DNA of 64,000 bases from Euglena gracilis (lineage: Eukaryota > Euglenida > Euglenophyceae > Euglenales). Location: positions 8,599,071 through 8,663,070 of the forward strand of contig CP154957.1 in NCBI GenBank assembly GCA_039621445.1, given 5' to 3'. Every line of letters starts with the position of its first letter. Within the stretch, counting starts at the first letter, position 1. The notes below the pieces were generated by a model. The model did not search any database. It was not told the origin of the DNA and was given only the letters and a program-made list of their open reading frames with translations. This document shows positions 46,984-57,599 of the stretch, in pieces. The position numbers were made by a program, and so were the translations under genes.

Positions 46984-47000
46984 GATATATGACATATGAT
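46835..47000. repeat. AT-rich palindromic repeat (ATATGATATA)
   Basis: ATATATGATATATCATGATA, CATATATACATATATA and similar words that pair with one another. Confidence 0.9.
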
Positions 47001-47029
47001 ATATGTGACACTATTTGAGTACAAACCAT

Positions 47030-47640
47030 GGCCTCATTTTCCGATGGGTTCCGCCGTATCCCTCTCCCCGGGGGGGGGTTGGCTGAATGGGTCCCCCCGG
47101 AGGGGGGTTTCCCTCTTTTTTTGGGGGGGGGGCGAAGCACCGCAATCTTTTTTTGGGATTCGGGCCCCAAAATGGGTCCCAGGACCCCCACCCCTCGGAG
47201 GGGTTTGGGATACGCCCAGGGTGAGGGTGGGTGGGGTATTCTTAATTTTAAAGGAAAACTGCTCGCTTGACCTGTGGTGCAACCACCCAAAAAGCCCAAA
47301 CCATACCATTGCTTACCAACCCCCAGGGTACTTTCCAATTCAAAAAAAAACAATCAGTCGCTTTTCAAAGACCAGTCACCCACTTCCTACCCTCCCCCCC
47401 CCCCCCCCCCCGGGGGGGGGAGGGGACTTTTGCAACTTAGCCAAAAAATGGCCAAAAAGCAAAATATTTTTGGTCAAAACCCCCCAAAATTTTCCGGCGC
47501 CTTCGGTGCCGGGTGGCCACTTTCAGCCAATCCTGGCCAACCCCACCCCCGGGGGGGGGGTCTGGAGCCAAAAACCAGTCAGTCACCCCTGGGGGGGGGT
47601 CGGACACACCTTAAACAATGATATGACCCAAACCCACCCA
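47030..47640. repeat. Dispersed hairpin repeat (family H) with CCAGTCAGTC phrase
   Basis: Hairpin CCGGCGCC-TTC-GGTGCCGG at 47494-47512. The phrases AATCAGTCGCTTTTCAAAGA, CCAGTCACCCACTTCC and GGAGCCAAAAACCAGTCAGT match 22.6-22.8 kb and 11.35 kb. Confidence 0.75.
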
Positions 47641-48959
47641 CCCACCCACACCCACTTTAGGTGTTCACAGGGTTCATGCTCAATGCTTGCAAAAAATCCC
47701 AAAACCAAACTCATTCTCCAGCAGGGAATTGAATCCAGGGGGTGTATGGGAGCCGTCAATGAGGCAGGTTGTTTGTCCTGCGAACTAGCAGAGCCAAAAA
47801 TGAAAAATTTATGAAAAGGGGGTGGAATACGGAAATCCAAAGAATGAAGAGTGGTGAGGAAAAACGAAGAGTGGAGTTCCCCCACTCCAATGAGCAGTGC
47901 ATGAAATCACCAACGTTGGAGGCAGCAATCCAAAAAAGGGGTTTGAGCAAGACAGCAGCAGGCAACACATGGGGTAGACGTCAGGCGGGAGAGGCAACAC
48001 ACCCTTTGAGTAGGCTGCTAGGAAGAGGCAGTCGCAGAGAATATACAAAAAGAGATAATTTGGGACCCTTTGAGCAGAGATGCATTTTCCGGAATTATGA
48101 TACTGGCATTTAGCTGATATCCAATGTTTCAGATAGATAGCTTATCACAGGGATTCCCACAAACTCGTGCTGACGATGCTTGGTTCTAATTCGTGACTAT
48201 TCGTGATGATTCGTGATCATTCACGCCACCCAAAAAGCGTCTGGTTTCACATTTCTTGCAATGAACAACAACACACATTATAATACAGTGCAATTTTGCA
48301 TTTTTTTCTGGGATTTGCAGGATTTTAGGATTTTGTGAAAATTTGCAGAAATTTGCAGAATTTCACAAAAAATTATTTTCTGAAGGATGGTGCACGTGCC
48401 TGGGTCCAGGATAATTTCATTTGACATTGTTGGCGACTTTGGGACATTTTTGGCTTAAATGTAAATGACTTCAACGAGGTGGGCCTCGCATGTTTAAAGG
48501 AATGGAGAACCAAAGAGGACGCAGAAACAAGATAAAATGGTGTATTGTAAAATGTATTGCTGTATGCAATGCGATGTATGTACAATACACTGTATTCTAA
48601 AATGGGCTCACAATGGCTAGTAATGACCCAATAATGGTGCAAAAATGATTGACAATTGACCAAAATGGACAAAAATGCAGGATGCAGATATAACCTGCTC
48701 GCAGGAGGCAGATACAGCCCGCTCTTAAATTCCACAGTTTTTTTATATCAAAATATACAACAGGAGAGGAGATGAGATGGTGACTCCGATAATGATGATG
48801 GACAGAGGGGAGGGCAGAGAGAGTGCATCGGGGAGAGGGTGGCAGAGAGCAAAGGGAAAGGAGCATGGAAAAAAATCACCTCTTGTCCATTGTTTGCTCT
48901 CCCCTTTTGAGGGAAACTAATCCTGGATAGAAAAGCCATTTTTTTTTAGAAGCAGACAA

Positions 48960-49080
48960 ACTCATGATTATTCGGGGTTGTTTGTGGTTGTTCGCGATTA
49001 TTTGTGATTATTTGTGACTTTGGAAAATCCCTAAATTCGTGCTGGTTCGTGATTATTTGTGATTATTTGTGGCACAAATT
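48960..49080. repeat. GATTATTTGT tandem repeat
   Basis: About nine 10-11 base units (GATTATTTGT, GGTTGTTCGC and variants), related to the TTCGTGATNA units at 48185-48225. Confidence 0.75.
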
Positions 49081-49161
49081 TGCAGGAATGCCTGCTTATC
49101 ATAATAAACAATAAACAACAACTTCCCCCACGTCAAAGACACAAAAAATTGGCAATGTGTT

Positions 49162-49162
<1 letters not shown>

Positions 49163-49201
<39 letters not shown>

Positions 49202-49203
49202 TG
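49163..49203. repeat. (GT)n microsatellite
   Basis: About 20 GT units followed by CTGTGTGTC. Confidence 0.96.
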
Positions 49204-49388
49204 TGTGTCAAAGAAACACAGAGGGTGTGAACTATTCCTGTGACTTGGGAAAAGAGACATGGAAAACAAATAGCACAAATAAATTACAACTAAACTTAAT
49301 TAACACAAATTACATGAAATGCAAATCCGACAGATGGGATAAAAATGAGCAGGAATCGACAACTTAATTTTATTGATAACTACGCAAC

Positions 49389-49601
49389 CTTTTTGAAGAC
49401 GACAGGGTTGACGCTGTGCTCTTTTTTTGGGTCCCTGACCTCCGCAATCCGCATCACTGTACTGACAACACCCTTACTGGATGGGGGGGTCATCGTTGGC
49501 AAAGCCAGAGACGGAAAGAGCAGCGTCGGCCTCCGCGCGAGGCACTCCAGGGCAGCCGTCGCCTCCTCGCTCCCCCCCTCCCCCTCCGGCTCCTCGGCAG
49601 G
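49389..49601 (-). CDS. Exon, acidic start then helical segment
   Basis: The longest clean exon here: 71 codons without a stop, donor TTCAAAAAG|GTTGCG. The acceptor is probably TTAAAAAGAAG, or the GCCGAG just after it. It begins PAEEPEGEGGSEEATAALEC, continues LARRPTLLFPSLALPTM and ends EVRDPKKEHSVNPVVFKK. The leucine-rich part resembles armadillo/HEAT-type helices in spacing only. Confidence 0.55.
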
Positions 49602-49609
49602 CTTCTTTT

Positions 49610-49870
49610 TAACAACCCGGGGGGGGGGGAGGGGTGCCTTGTGCAATGGGGTGCCTGGTTGTAACAGGCACAAGGGGGGTTTCAATTTGGGTCCCGGTGC
49701 CTGCAGACCAGTTTTTCTTTGAAAACGGCCAATTTTTTCCTGGGTGCTCTGCGCCTTCAGCGCCAGAGCGTGTGCTCACGCGACCCACCACAAAACCTGA
49801 CCCTGCCCCTGGAAGGGGGTCGGAATTGCCCCAACCCCGCCTGCCCATAGCACCCGGGGGGGGGGGGCGA
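49610..49870. repeat. Dispersed hairpin repeat (family H), diverged
   Basis: GGGGGGGGGAGGGGTGCC, GTTTCAATTTGGGTCCCGGT and the imperfect hairpin CTCTGCGCCTTCAGCGCCAGAG at 49747-49768, ending in a G run at 49856-49867. Confidence 0.6.
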
Positions 49871-49871
49871 C

Positions 49872-49998
49872 CTTCCGTAAAAGGAAGCCGGCCCCTCGGC
49901 CCCAGCGGCTCGCCGCCACGCTGCGGCCTCCACGGCGCGGGCGATGCCTAATTCGCGCCCGTCCGCGAACAGCCGCGTGGCCAGCCCGAAGGCCGCGA
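49872..49998 (-). CDS. Exon, Ala-rich helical segment
   Basis: Donor TACGGAAG|GTCGCC is good; the acceptor is taken as GCGGCCGGCCGAG and has only a weak pyrimidine tract. It reads AAFGLATRLFADGRELGIAR, then AVEAAAWRRAAGAEGPASFY. C/G at nearly all third positions. Confidence 0.55.
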
Positions 49999-50634
49999 CT
50001 CGGCCGGCCGCCAATGGGTCGGTGAGGCAGGGAAAGACACCGGCGGGAGCAAAGAGGCCAAAGCGCGGGGGCTTTGTGCAGGGTCCGAGGGGGTTAAAGC
50101 ACTCCCTTCAAAAAAATTCGAAAAGCGGCGGCACACACGTGAAATGACACACACGCCAAAAACCTCGTGAGCGTGTATCAGTGTATGGGGTGTTGCGACA
50201 AACCAAGAAAATCCAATTCGTTTCCGACAATTCCCGCTGAAAAAAACCCCAAAAACCAATAGGGATGGCAAAATCTGGAAATCGTCGGGGGAAATGGTGG
50301 GAGGGAAAATGCGCATTTTACAAATCAGGATTCTTGATGAATCTCCAAGGGCCTGGTGGTTGAGGGCAGGGAGGTAGAAAGAAACACTGTGCACTTTGTG
50401 GCGGGTTATTTTTGTTATTTTCCAGGAAAAAAACTTCATGCGAGAAAATTTTGTGTGGTTTCTGATAGAAAATGTGTTCTTTCAAGAATGAAAACGGTCT
50501 TTCGGAGAAAAACATGAAAACACTGTTGTTTTTTGTGACAAGAAATACTTTCCGAGTCCGAATCCACCTCTCCTGATGTATTATCTGAAGGGGTGCGATC
50601 TTTGGATGAAATAATGCTTTTATGCAGAATTTAC

Positions 50635-50801
50635 CCTGGGCACCAGAAAAAGCATTTGGGGTAGTCACCAGAAACGCCGCTGTCCTGGCAACACGTGAGC
50701 AGAGTGGAGTACACGCTGAGGTTGGCGGAGACAATCGAGGTTGAATCCAGGCTGGCGAGGTCGTTGAGAACCTCCAGCATTGACGTCGGGGCAGGCAACC
50801 T
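50635..50801 (-). CDS. Exon, helical then Cys-rich segment; most upstream exon seen
   Basis: Acceptor GATGAAAAAGCAACAG and excellent donor CCAGG|GTAAATTC bound 167 bases. It reads RLPAPTSMLEVLNDLASLDS, then TSIVSANLSVYSTLLTCCQD and GDYPKCFFWCP. The L-x-V-Y-S-T-L-L-x-x-C part looks like a pentatricopeptide-type helix, but one helix is not enough for a call. No exon of the same unit was found further right, so the gene start is not identified. Confidence 0.55.
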
Positions 50802-51846
50802 CTGTTGCTTTTTCATCGGAAAAAAACAAAATAAAATAAAACATAAAATCTAAACGGTAAAACAAATAAAACATACAGAGACAGACGCGAAACACTTTCA
50901 AACATACACGAACAACCACACATAAAAAACACACAACGCACATACACACATAACGAGTGCGTGCACCCCCCCATCCCACCCACGCAACCCAACATGTGTG
51001 CAAAAAAACACACACAACAAACAACATGCATATATGCACACGTACCAACTGGCAGAAATTCTTGTGTGCGCATATGTGGAGGGGGTGTGGATGCATTAAT
51101 ATGGGGAGGAATGCAGCAAATTCAAACTAAACAAAACTGCTTCCATGGGCAGTGCTGATGCAGGTAACTTTTTCTCTGGGATTCGGCACTGGAAATAAAA
51201 AAAATACAAACCGTTCGCCACATTGGAAACGACCTGGGAGGCAAGGTCAGTACAATGGCAAATGAGTGCCCTCCTGACCCTGTGTGCCTCTTGGTCTTTT
51301 GGGGGAGGGTCAAGGCGAATTATTGAATACCAGCTGTTATCTCCATTTGACTTATTTACTAACTTTATTTGACAATTTATCAGTCATACCGCTGAACACA
51401 TTATACAACAAACTGACACATCTGGGTGCCTGCAGCAGGCAGGAGCAATAAATAAATAATGCGCTGTGAAAAAATGCTCCATTCTCATTCCACCAAAGCT
51501 GTTGGTGTATTTGTAACCGCACGATGAATTGTCATAATCATTTCAATGACCTACCATTCATGTGATGATGGATTCCCATTTCTACTGACACAGAATGTTT
51601 ATTGTTTTTTCCCCATTAAACAAGATATCCCCGATGATCTAGAATACCAACGTTAGAAATATCCTCATCATACGATGTCAAAATTATCAACAATAACCCT
51701 TGGTTTGCATCTCTTCTAAATACCCTGCATCTCAGAGGAAGGAACATGAAGATTTTTGGACGGAAGAAGAGGAAGAGGAGGAAGAAAAATGGCCCCCTTG
51801 ACATCATTTCAACCCTCCATCACCTTTTGCTGTTGTTGTCCTACAG
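50802..51846. other. Spacer
   Basis: AT-rich unique sequence with an ACACACA-like stretch (50930-51030). No exon supported on either strand. Confidence 0.4.
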
Positions 51847-52161
51847 TGCGGCGTGACCAAGGAGGGGCGCCTTCTCGTTGCAATGCCGTTTCCGACCCCG
51901 GTACAAACAAAAAGACTCTACACCCCATCGACGTGTACACCCATCCAGAATGTAGGTTTCGTGAAACGTATTACTTGTGTGCCCACCCCCTCAATTTCCG
52001 CGAACGAAATTCTTTGGTCATCTGCAGCAACGAAGAAAGGCATCTTGAGATGGTGCCAATCATTTACCTTGTCAGAGAAAAAGATGCATTTGCCATGGAC
52101 CTCAAGCTCACCTTTGGGACCTTCGCAGACCTTGATGTCCTCAACTCACAACATACCAAAG
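51847..52161 (+). CDS. Exon, possible MULE-type transposase fragment
   Basis: Plus-strand acceptor TTTGCTGTTGTTGTCCTACAG and donor CCAAAG|GTTTGCC bound 315 bases, open throughout with good codon use. It contains PIDVYTHPECRFRETYYLCA, NFRERNSLVICSNEERHLEM and VPIIYLVREKDAFAMDLKLT. The pattern of a hydrophobic strand, then a charged loop and a 'FGTFADLD' segment, is similar to the region before the catalytic TDGE stretch of MULE-type elements. The catalytic part itself is absent. Assignment is an inference. It is the first plus-strand coding island after the minus-strand unit. Confidence 0.45.
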
Positions 52162-52499
52162 GTTTGCCTCTGTTCTTTGTTCTTTTGTTTTTTTGTTCTT
52201 TATTCTTTGTTGATGTGCCATGTGCCCGTGCATGTGGAAATTGTTGTGGTTGCCTCACTTGATTTCCTGAATGGTTGCCGTGAGACACTTGTGGCTGTGT
52301 TGCTCGATGCTGAGGCCATTTTGTGGCAAGCCTTTCCACCTCATTGTCCACATTCCTGTGCGAAACCAATGTCAATGCAGAAAAATTCCAAGATTCTTGA
52401 AAAAGACTTTTCAAAAAAAATGTCCTCCTCTACTAAATTCTCTTCCATTCTTCTGAAGCAGCGGCGTTTCCTTTCCATGCTCTTCCAATGCTTCAAAAA

Positions 52500-52765
52500 T
52501 GTGTGAAAACCGAATGCACTGTTCTTGTTGTGCCAACTCAAGATAACACACGCCTCGAACCACGTCGTTTTGTGGGCGAAAAAGAGCAAGCTCCCCAAAA
52601 CATGGTGCCACGCCGACGGCCAAAATAGATACAGACAACCCGGTGGTGATGGTGACCGACGGTGTGGAGAACAACCATTTTCCTGCACACCCCACAAATG
52701 GGCTGGAAGAACTGCATCAACGGCTCGATGCTGGCACATGCCCAAATTGAGTTGGAGGTTACCGG
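52500..52765 (+). pseudogene. Decayed plus-strand coding segment
   Basis: One frame reads VKTECTVLVVPTQDNTRLEP then RRFVGEKEQAPQNM and stops at about 52627. The next frame continues plausibly with TDNPVVMVTDGVENNHFPAH. The two fit a single coding region broken by a frame change. It lies downstream of the possible transposase exon and may be part of the same relic. Confidence 0.35.
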
Positions 52766-54284
52766 CAGAGCCAGCAGGTGCTTGGGTTCAAGCGGGCAAC
52801 AATTGCTGAATCGAAAAACAATCTGTGAGCTGTGCATTGCACCACGAACTCAACTAATAGAGAAGCCTTCGGCACCAACTCAACTCATAATTGTGTCTTA
52901 ACTTGACTCATATGTATTTGCATGCGTGCTTCTGGCAGCACTGGCGCTGGGAAGGCTGGGATTGCACTTAAGGGTTTTTAAGGTGTGTGTTCCGAATCAG
53001 TGGGGGATCGGAGCTGCAGAGGCAGCCCCTCACCGGAGAGGAAATAATTTTGTGTCTGAATTTAACAGCATTGCCGGTAGGGAGGAGTTCGAGCTGCACC
53101 TGATGATAGCAGAGCTAACATTTGTCATGTGGTATCACTGCCTTTGACATCAAGCATATGGTGGCATATCCAAATAATGGAGTGGTTCCTTAAACGTTTA
53201 CGGATGGATGTGAGACCCTCAGACCCTCAGACCCTCAGAGACCCTCCTGGGGGGTCCAGCTCAGAGGCTGGGAAATTTGGGCTGGCTGGAAAAAGGCTGC
53301 TGGCTGACCCCCCTCCCCTTCACAGGGGTATGGGACTGGAATTGGGCCCAGCCCGGGGTCCAACCGGACAGAGCTGGTAAAACGGTGTCCCCTTTGTTGA
53401 AAAAGCTCTTGTTCGCCCATGAAAAATTTCCTGAATTTGCAGGAAGGTGGATGGTGGTACTGATACATCGTTCTTGCAATATTCCGGCCAGTCTCGTCAC
53501 ATCCCGGCCATCAGGGCCACAATAATTTTCAATAATTTACTGGGCACATCCAGCCATGCTTGCGACGCTATGAATTCATGATTATATTTAAAAAGACCGC
53601 TCCGGGGCAGCCGTGTGTGTTTCCTCCTTCTCCTTCCGTGCGTTGTAATAAAACTTCACTGGGCCATTGACTCACCCATTGGCCATATGCCCTGGTACCA
53701 GTTCGATCGATTGCCAATTAAACGATGCAACGCATGGTGCTGCTGACACACAGGTTGCGGGGGAAATACTCATCTCTTTTCGATCTCCATAATGGACACA
53801 CTTTGGCGGGTCCTGAGATGTTTTGCACACCAAACCAGCTTTGATGCCACGACTATGGAAATTCTCCTGCTGTTAAATTCCACCGAAACAATCAGGGTTC
53901 TCTTTGCAGCAGCAATGGAATATATACACACATTCATATATTAAGCAAACATGGCTATTTCTGTATAAAATACAACACTCCTTTCTCACAACTGCGCCTC
54001 CTAGAGTCAAACCTTGAGGCCCCCAATAAATTTTGTCCCCGACCTGAGAATTTTGGTCCAGGATGAAATTTTTGAGATGAGGGAAACAAAGTCAAATTTT
54101 CAAGGCTGCACCGGCCGAATTTTTGGGGGGCAGAGGGCCGTAATTTTTGGAGCCAGGGACAAAAGATTTGGACGAGAAGCCAATTTAACAGTGCTCCGGG
54201 TGCCTCCGCTTTTGTAGGTCCACAGAACTGCCCCCCCCTGTCGGCGTGGATTTTCTGCCAAGAAAGCCCTCGCTGGGTCTGCTT
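52766..54284. other. Spacer with family C repeat
   Basis: Mostly unique sequence. A CTGGCTGGAAAAAGGCTGC family C copy at about 53215-53340 begins in a short AGACCCTCAG tandem repeat. No supported gene. Confidence 0.4.
53215..53340. repeat. Dispersed repeat family C copy
   Basis: Three to four copies of ACCCTCAG(G), then GGGGGGTCCAGCTCAGAGGC, GGGCTGGCTGGAAAAAGGCT and ACCCCCCTCC. Confidence 0.7.
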
Positions 54285-54399
54285 TGTCCAGTTTGCCAGT
54301 CGTCTTTTTGTGGGCCACGACAATTTCCTCCGGGACACCAGATTCTCCCCAGCCTGGCCTTGCCCCTTCTGCACCGGTGGTCATTGGTACTGGGAATGT
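54285..54399 (+). pseudogene. Zinc-finger remnants of a retroelement, in two frames
   Basis: CPVCQSSF (54285-54308) is read in one frame. The next frame carries HDNFLRDTRFSPAWPC and a knuckle CPFCTGGHWYWECH (54361-54402), Cys-x2-Cys-x3-His-x4-Cys. The two parts would be contiguous but for a frame change between about 54305 and 54315. Such fingers occur in the N-terminal or gag-like proteins of retroelements. A Pro-rich frame follows to about 54740. Confidence 0.45.
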
Positions 54400-54751
54400 C
54401 ACTCCCTACTGAGGCCGCCAACCACTCCCCCCCTTCAACCCTGTCCCAGCCATCCGCCTCTTGCCAACAAAAGGCCCTTGCCCTCATTCTTTACTACCAA
54501 GAATGCCATGCCGATCCTGTCGGACCTCCTGTAATGGCAAGGGCGAGGACGATCTTCATTGAGGGCCAGGAAAGCGTCACTCTGGCATCTGGTGACGTCC
54601 AAGGAGGCCCCCATCTCCAAACTCCTCACCTTCGGTTTTTCTCTGCTCCAACCCCAACACCCCAAACACACCGCCTCTCCCAAAATTCGCATCCTCCAAA
54701 TCTCAACACCCCCGCCCCAGCTCCAAATAACAATCCCTTCTAGCCCACTAA

Positions 54752-55195
54752 ATGGAACGTGGGAATCACACGGCCGGCCCTCGCACAGGGCGAAAGAGCT
54801 CTATTCTTTCACACAGCGACGTCCAACTTGACCAGGTCCAACCCACCAGGCCACCTATGTGCACGGATGTTGCCTCCTGTCCCATAACTGCATTCGAATT
54901 CAACAAAACAAAAACAAGGCTAGGGAGGGGGTCCATCCTCACTTGTGGGGATGTTGATGAGAACCCTGGGCCGGCAAAATTTCTAAAACGGAGGCAAACA
55001 GAGCATGGCACTAATGAAGCCCACCACTCCGCCTCTGCAAATGCCCACTGTCCTGGGAAAACTGACCTCGCCCACAGGGAGCCTAGCCCCATTGAAGGTT
55101 CTGTCACAACGGCCCCCAACGGGAACGAAATGATCTTGCGCCTCCCCGGGGGTCCACGACTAAAAAATCCGCTGGCTCTGAGCTGGGGTAATTGA
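54752..55195 (+). CDS. ORF with 2A ribosome-skipping motif, retroelement remnant
   Basis: An ORF of 147 codons. Residues 61-74 (54932-54973) read SILTCGDVDENPGP, a near-perfect class 1 2A motif (D-V-E-x-N-P-G-P, with Asp for the Glu). Such motifs cause the ribosome to skip the Gly-Pro bond, releasing the upstream peptide. They are known at the start of ORF2 in several non-LTR retrotransposon clades and in some RNA viruses. Here the ORF stops 73 residues after the motif and no endonuclease or reverse transcriptase domain follows, so the element is truncated or decayed. The zinc-finger remnants upstream on the same strand fit a retroelement. Confidence 0.6.
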   Translation: MERGNHTAGPRTGRKSSILSHSDVQLDQVQPTRPPMCTDVASCPITAFEFNKTKTRLGRGSILTCGDVDENPGPAKFLKRRQTEHGTNEAHHSASANAHCPGKTDLAHREPSPIEGSVTTAPNGNEMILRLPGGPRLKNPLALSWGN

Positions 55196-55399
55196 TGCCG
55201 ATGTCTTAAACCCGACACCTGACACTCTCTTTGCAGCCCTCGCCATGCCAAAGCTGGTTCTCTTCCGTCCCTCCCTCAAAAGCCCACAAGCATAAGCTGA
55301 CCTGAACTCCATCATTCTTGCCAGAATGAATCGTTTCCAACAAGGATATTATGTTTCACTTTTGTCGGACATTTGAAAACACCTTGATCAAAACCCGAC

Positions 55400-55694
55400 T
55401 CCCCAAGAAGTACGGAAGAAGAAGCAAGCGACAGAGGACAGAGGCACCACAGAACTTGACAAGGGAACACAAAGGAGAGTGAAGACGCTCCTGTCAGAAG
55501 GCACACATGATGCAGAGCACCCTGAGGTGCTGGAAAAACGGATGCAATTGCAAGTAGATTGTGGTTATGAAAGATTTGACCTTCAGGATTTGGCGTGGCC
55601 TGATCAAAAACGGCATCTCCCAACCAGCTTCATTTGTGGTCCCAACCAGCTTCATCCAAAGCTGGATATCCACCAATATTCACATATGGCTTAG
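55400..55694 (+). pseudogene. Coding-like segment
   Basis: A plus-strand frame (start ATG at 55479) reads VKTLLSEGTHDAEHPEVLEK, then RMQLQVDCGYERFDLQDLAW, stopping at 55694. An overlapping frame is also open, so the true frame is uncertain. Between the 2A ORF and the first duplicated segment. Unidentified. Confidence 0.25.
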
Positions 55695-55719
55695 GCGGCG
55701 CAGACAACTCCTCAAAGCT

Positions 55720-56358
55720 CACGGCGACAGGGGACCTCCGTCCTGGACTCTGGCCACCTGACGGCACACTACATCCGGCCCTCGGAATGGCACCGATCCG
55801 CCCGGCTGGCAATGGCGGACCTTGGAGGACATGCACCCCCAGGGTGCAGGTTCCGGAGGCCTTTCGCCCTGAGGCTGGCGTCTCCACAAATGTCACTAAC
55901 ACCCGCAACCGCGAAGTGGCAGCTAAGGTCCTCTTGATGATGCTGCACATGGAGGCCCCCAGGCACCAGGACAGCGGCCCCGCAGGTGTTCTGACTATGC
56001 TGGAACACGGTGTGCGCTGCTGTCTGGGACGCGATGCAAGATCTGCTGTTTGCCTGCTGCCTCTCCGAGAAGCGCAACAAAGACTCTCTGAGTTACCTCA
56101 ATGGCACGATATTGCAGCACCCCAAGGCAATTTCCGCCCATGAACTGCTGGCTGGAAGCAGGTGGTGTGGAACGCCAGTGGCTCACTGTCTGCCTGCAGA
56201 GCCAGACTCCCTCTTGGGCAACATGCAGACTGCTCCTCATGGAATCTGACGCCTGGGGTGGGCATAATGGTATCACGGCACAATGCCTCTATTAAACCTG
56301 AAGAGAATTCTGTGGTGCTGGAGTGGCCAGAAGGTTGGATCGGTCCGGCGTTGCTGTC
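55720..56358. repeat. Duplicated segment, copy A
   Basis: It starts CACGGCGACAGGGGACCTCC and ends GGTCCGGCGTTGCTGTC, as copy B (58283-58944) does. Between them runs a colinear series of shared blocks with scattered substitutions and indels. All frames are broken, so it is decayed coding sequence or a non-coding repeat. Confidence 0.85.
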
Positions 56359-56734
56359 CAGAGACACGGGTCCCAAGACAGAAGCCTCCAAGAGATCTTG
56401 CAAGCGACCCTGAAATCCTGACTGAAAGCAAAGCAGCCATCCACCCAGAGATGCGGAGGAAATCAGATGCGGACATTGAATCCGACCATCGCAGATAGAT
56501 GTGGTCACCGGATGCCGAAGAGAATTTCCAGTTGATGACATTCCCATTCACAGACATCTTCAGAAAATCGTGTGATGAACACACACCAGGGTTGATGTTA
56601 AGGTGAATGCAAACATTATTGTTGCAATTTTGGGGTGAAAGAGATATACTTGAACGTTGAACAATATTCTGAAGGCAATATTTAACTGTTTCGCAACTAT
56701 GCGCACTGCCGGTCATCTTGCAAACAGAGGGTTT

Positions 56735-56935
56735 TTTTTTTTAAGGGGACTCGGGGGGAGGGGGTGCGGACCCACCCACCATTGGGGGGGGGGGCTCGGG
56801 GGACCCACTTTTGGGAGGTCAATTTCGGGGTCCAAATTTTTTGGCCCTTCCCGAAGAAAATAGAACAAACGTCCAAGCCTCCAGCGGGGTGGGCGGCCGG
56901 GACCCACCCCCCGGGTCACGAAACTTAAAAAAAAT
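56735..56935. repeat. Dispersed repeat with G runs (family H-like)
   Basis: GGGGGAGGGGGTGCGGACCC, a GGGGGGGGGG run, GGTCAATTTCGGGGTCCAAA and CCCACCCCCCGGGTC. The GTCAATTTCGGGTCCAAA phrase is shared with 39.3 kb. Confidence 0.6.
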
Positions 56936-57141
56936 TAATAAGTTAAAAAAATCTTTGCTTGTGCAATTTCAGAAACAAACCACTCCCATAATTATACAAC
57001 CGCCCTTTCTTTTTTTTGAGATCACCTTTTCACCGTTCCTTTGACAACACACACAATGGCATGATAATTTGGTCCAGATTCTGACAACTCGGTCCTGATG
57101 TCCTCACAAAAGAGCCAGACCTGCCCCCAGGGTACGCACAG

Positions 57142-57203
57142 GTACTTTTGATGATGCTGCCCTGTGTGCCGAAATGGGGAAGATCCTGGGCAAGAGCGAT
57201 GAG
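57142..57203 (+). CDS. Possible plus-strand exon
   Basis: Acceptor GGGTACGCACAG and donor GATGAG|GTAAATC bound TFDDAALCAEMGKILGKSDE. Without splicing the frame runs on to a stop at 57252. The peptide is helical and well formed, but the neighbours are decayed and no family is recognised. Confidence 0.3.
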
Positions 57204-57214
57204 GTAAATCACCT

Positions 57215-57579
57215 GTGGCGGCCATTCAATCTGACCGAAGACAAAATATGATCCCGAATGGGCATGACGTGGGTGTTCCTTGGGACATTCGTTTCATGAT
57301 TGCCCGCATCGTGGACGACGACGTTGCGCTCTTTCTGCTTGTCCCGCAGCGAAAAGTTTGCCTCTGTTTCCATTTATTGGCGTTGCGCGCTTTGTGGAAG
57401 ATCATTTAATGAGTGAATTATTTGCTTATTGGTCAGCATCTTTTTGGTTTGCCAATCTGTGGAGCTAATTCAGTGCTGCTCCTTCCTTGCAGCTGCAGAG
57501 TAACCTGCTTGCCAGTCTGTCAGAGCATGGGCAACTGCCATTGCTCAGCTCCTCGCACCAGCTTCCGATATGTGCTTAA
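57215..57579 (+). pseudogene. Possible plus-strand exons with intron
   Basis: A frame with VPWDIRFMIARIVDDDVALF then LLVPQRK ends at the donor CGAAAA|GTTTGCC (57355/57356). A possible last exon at 57493-57579 follows acceptor CTCCTTCCTTGCAG and reads LQSNLLASLSEHGQLPLLSS before a stop. Phase does not match across the intron. The intron start GTTTGCCTCTGTT is the same as that of the intron after 52161. Confidence 0.3.
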
Positions 57580-57599
57580 ATTCCCCTGGTGGGGTACGA

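Larger units (their letters stand above)
47641..49388. other. Intron or spacer
   Basis: Mostly unique sequence. TTCGTGATGATTCGTGATCA-type 11-base repeats occur at 48185-48225 and a related GATTATTTGT repeat at 48966-49075. A (GT)n array lies at 49163-49203. No exon supported. Confidence 0.4.

Noticed and set aside
52940-52980. P-loop-like SGSTGAGKAGIALKG reading on the plus strand
   Set aside because: The frame stops four residues later and has no following NTPase motif; most likely chance.
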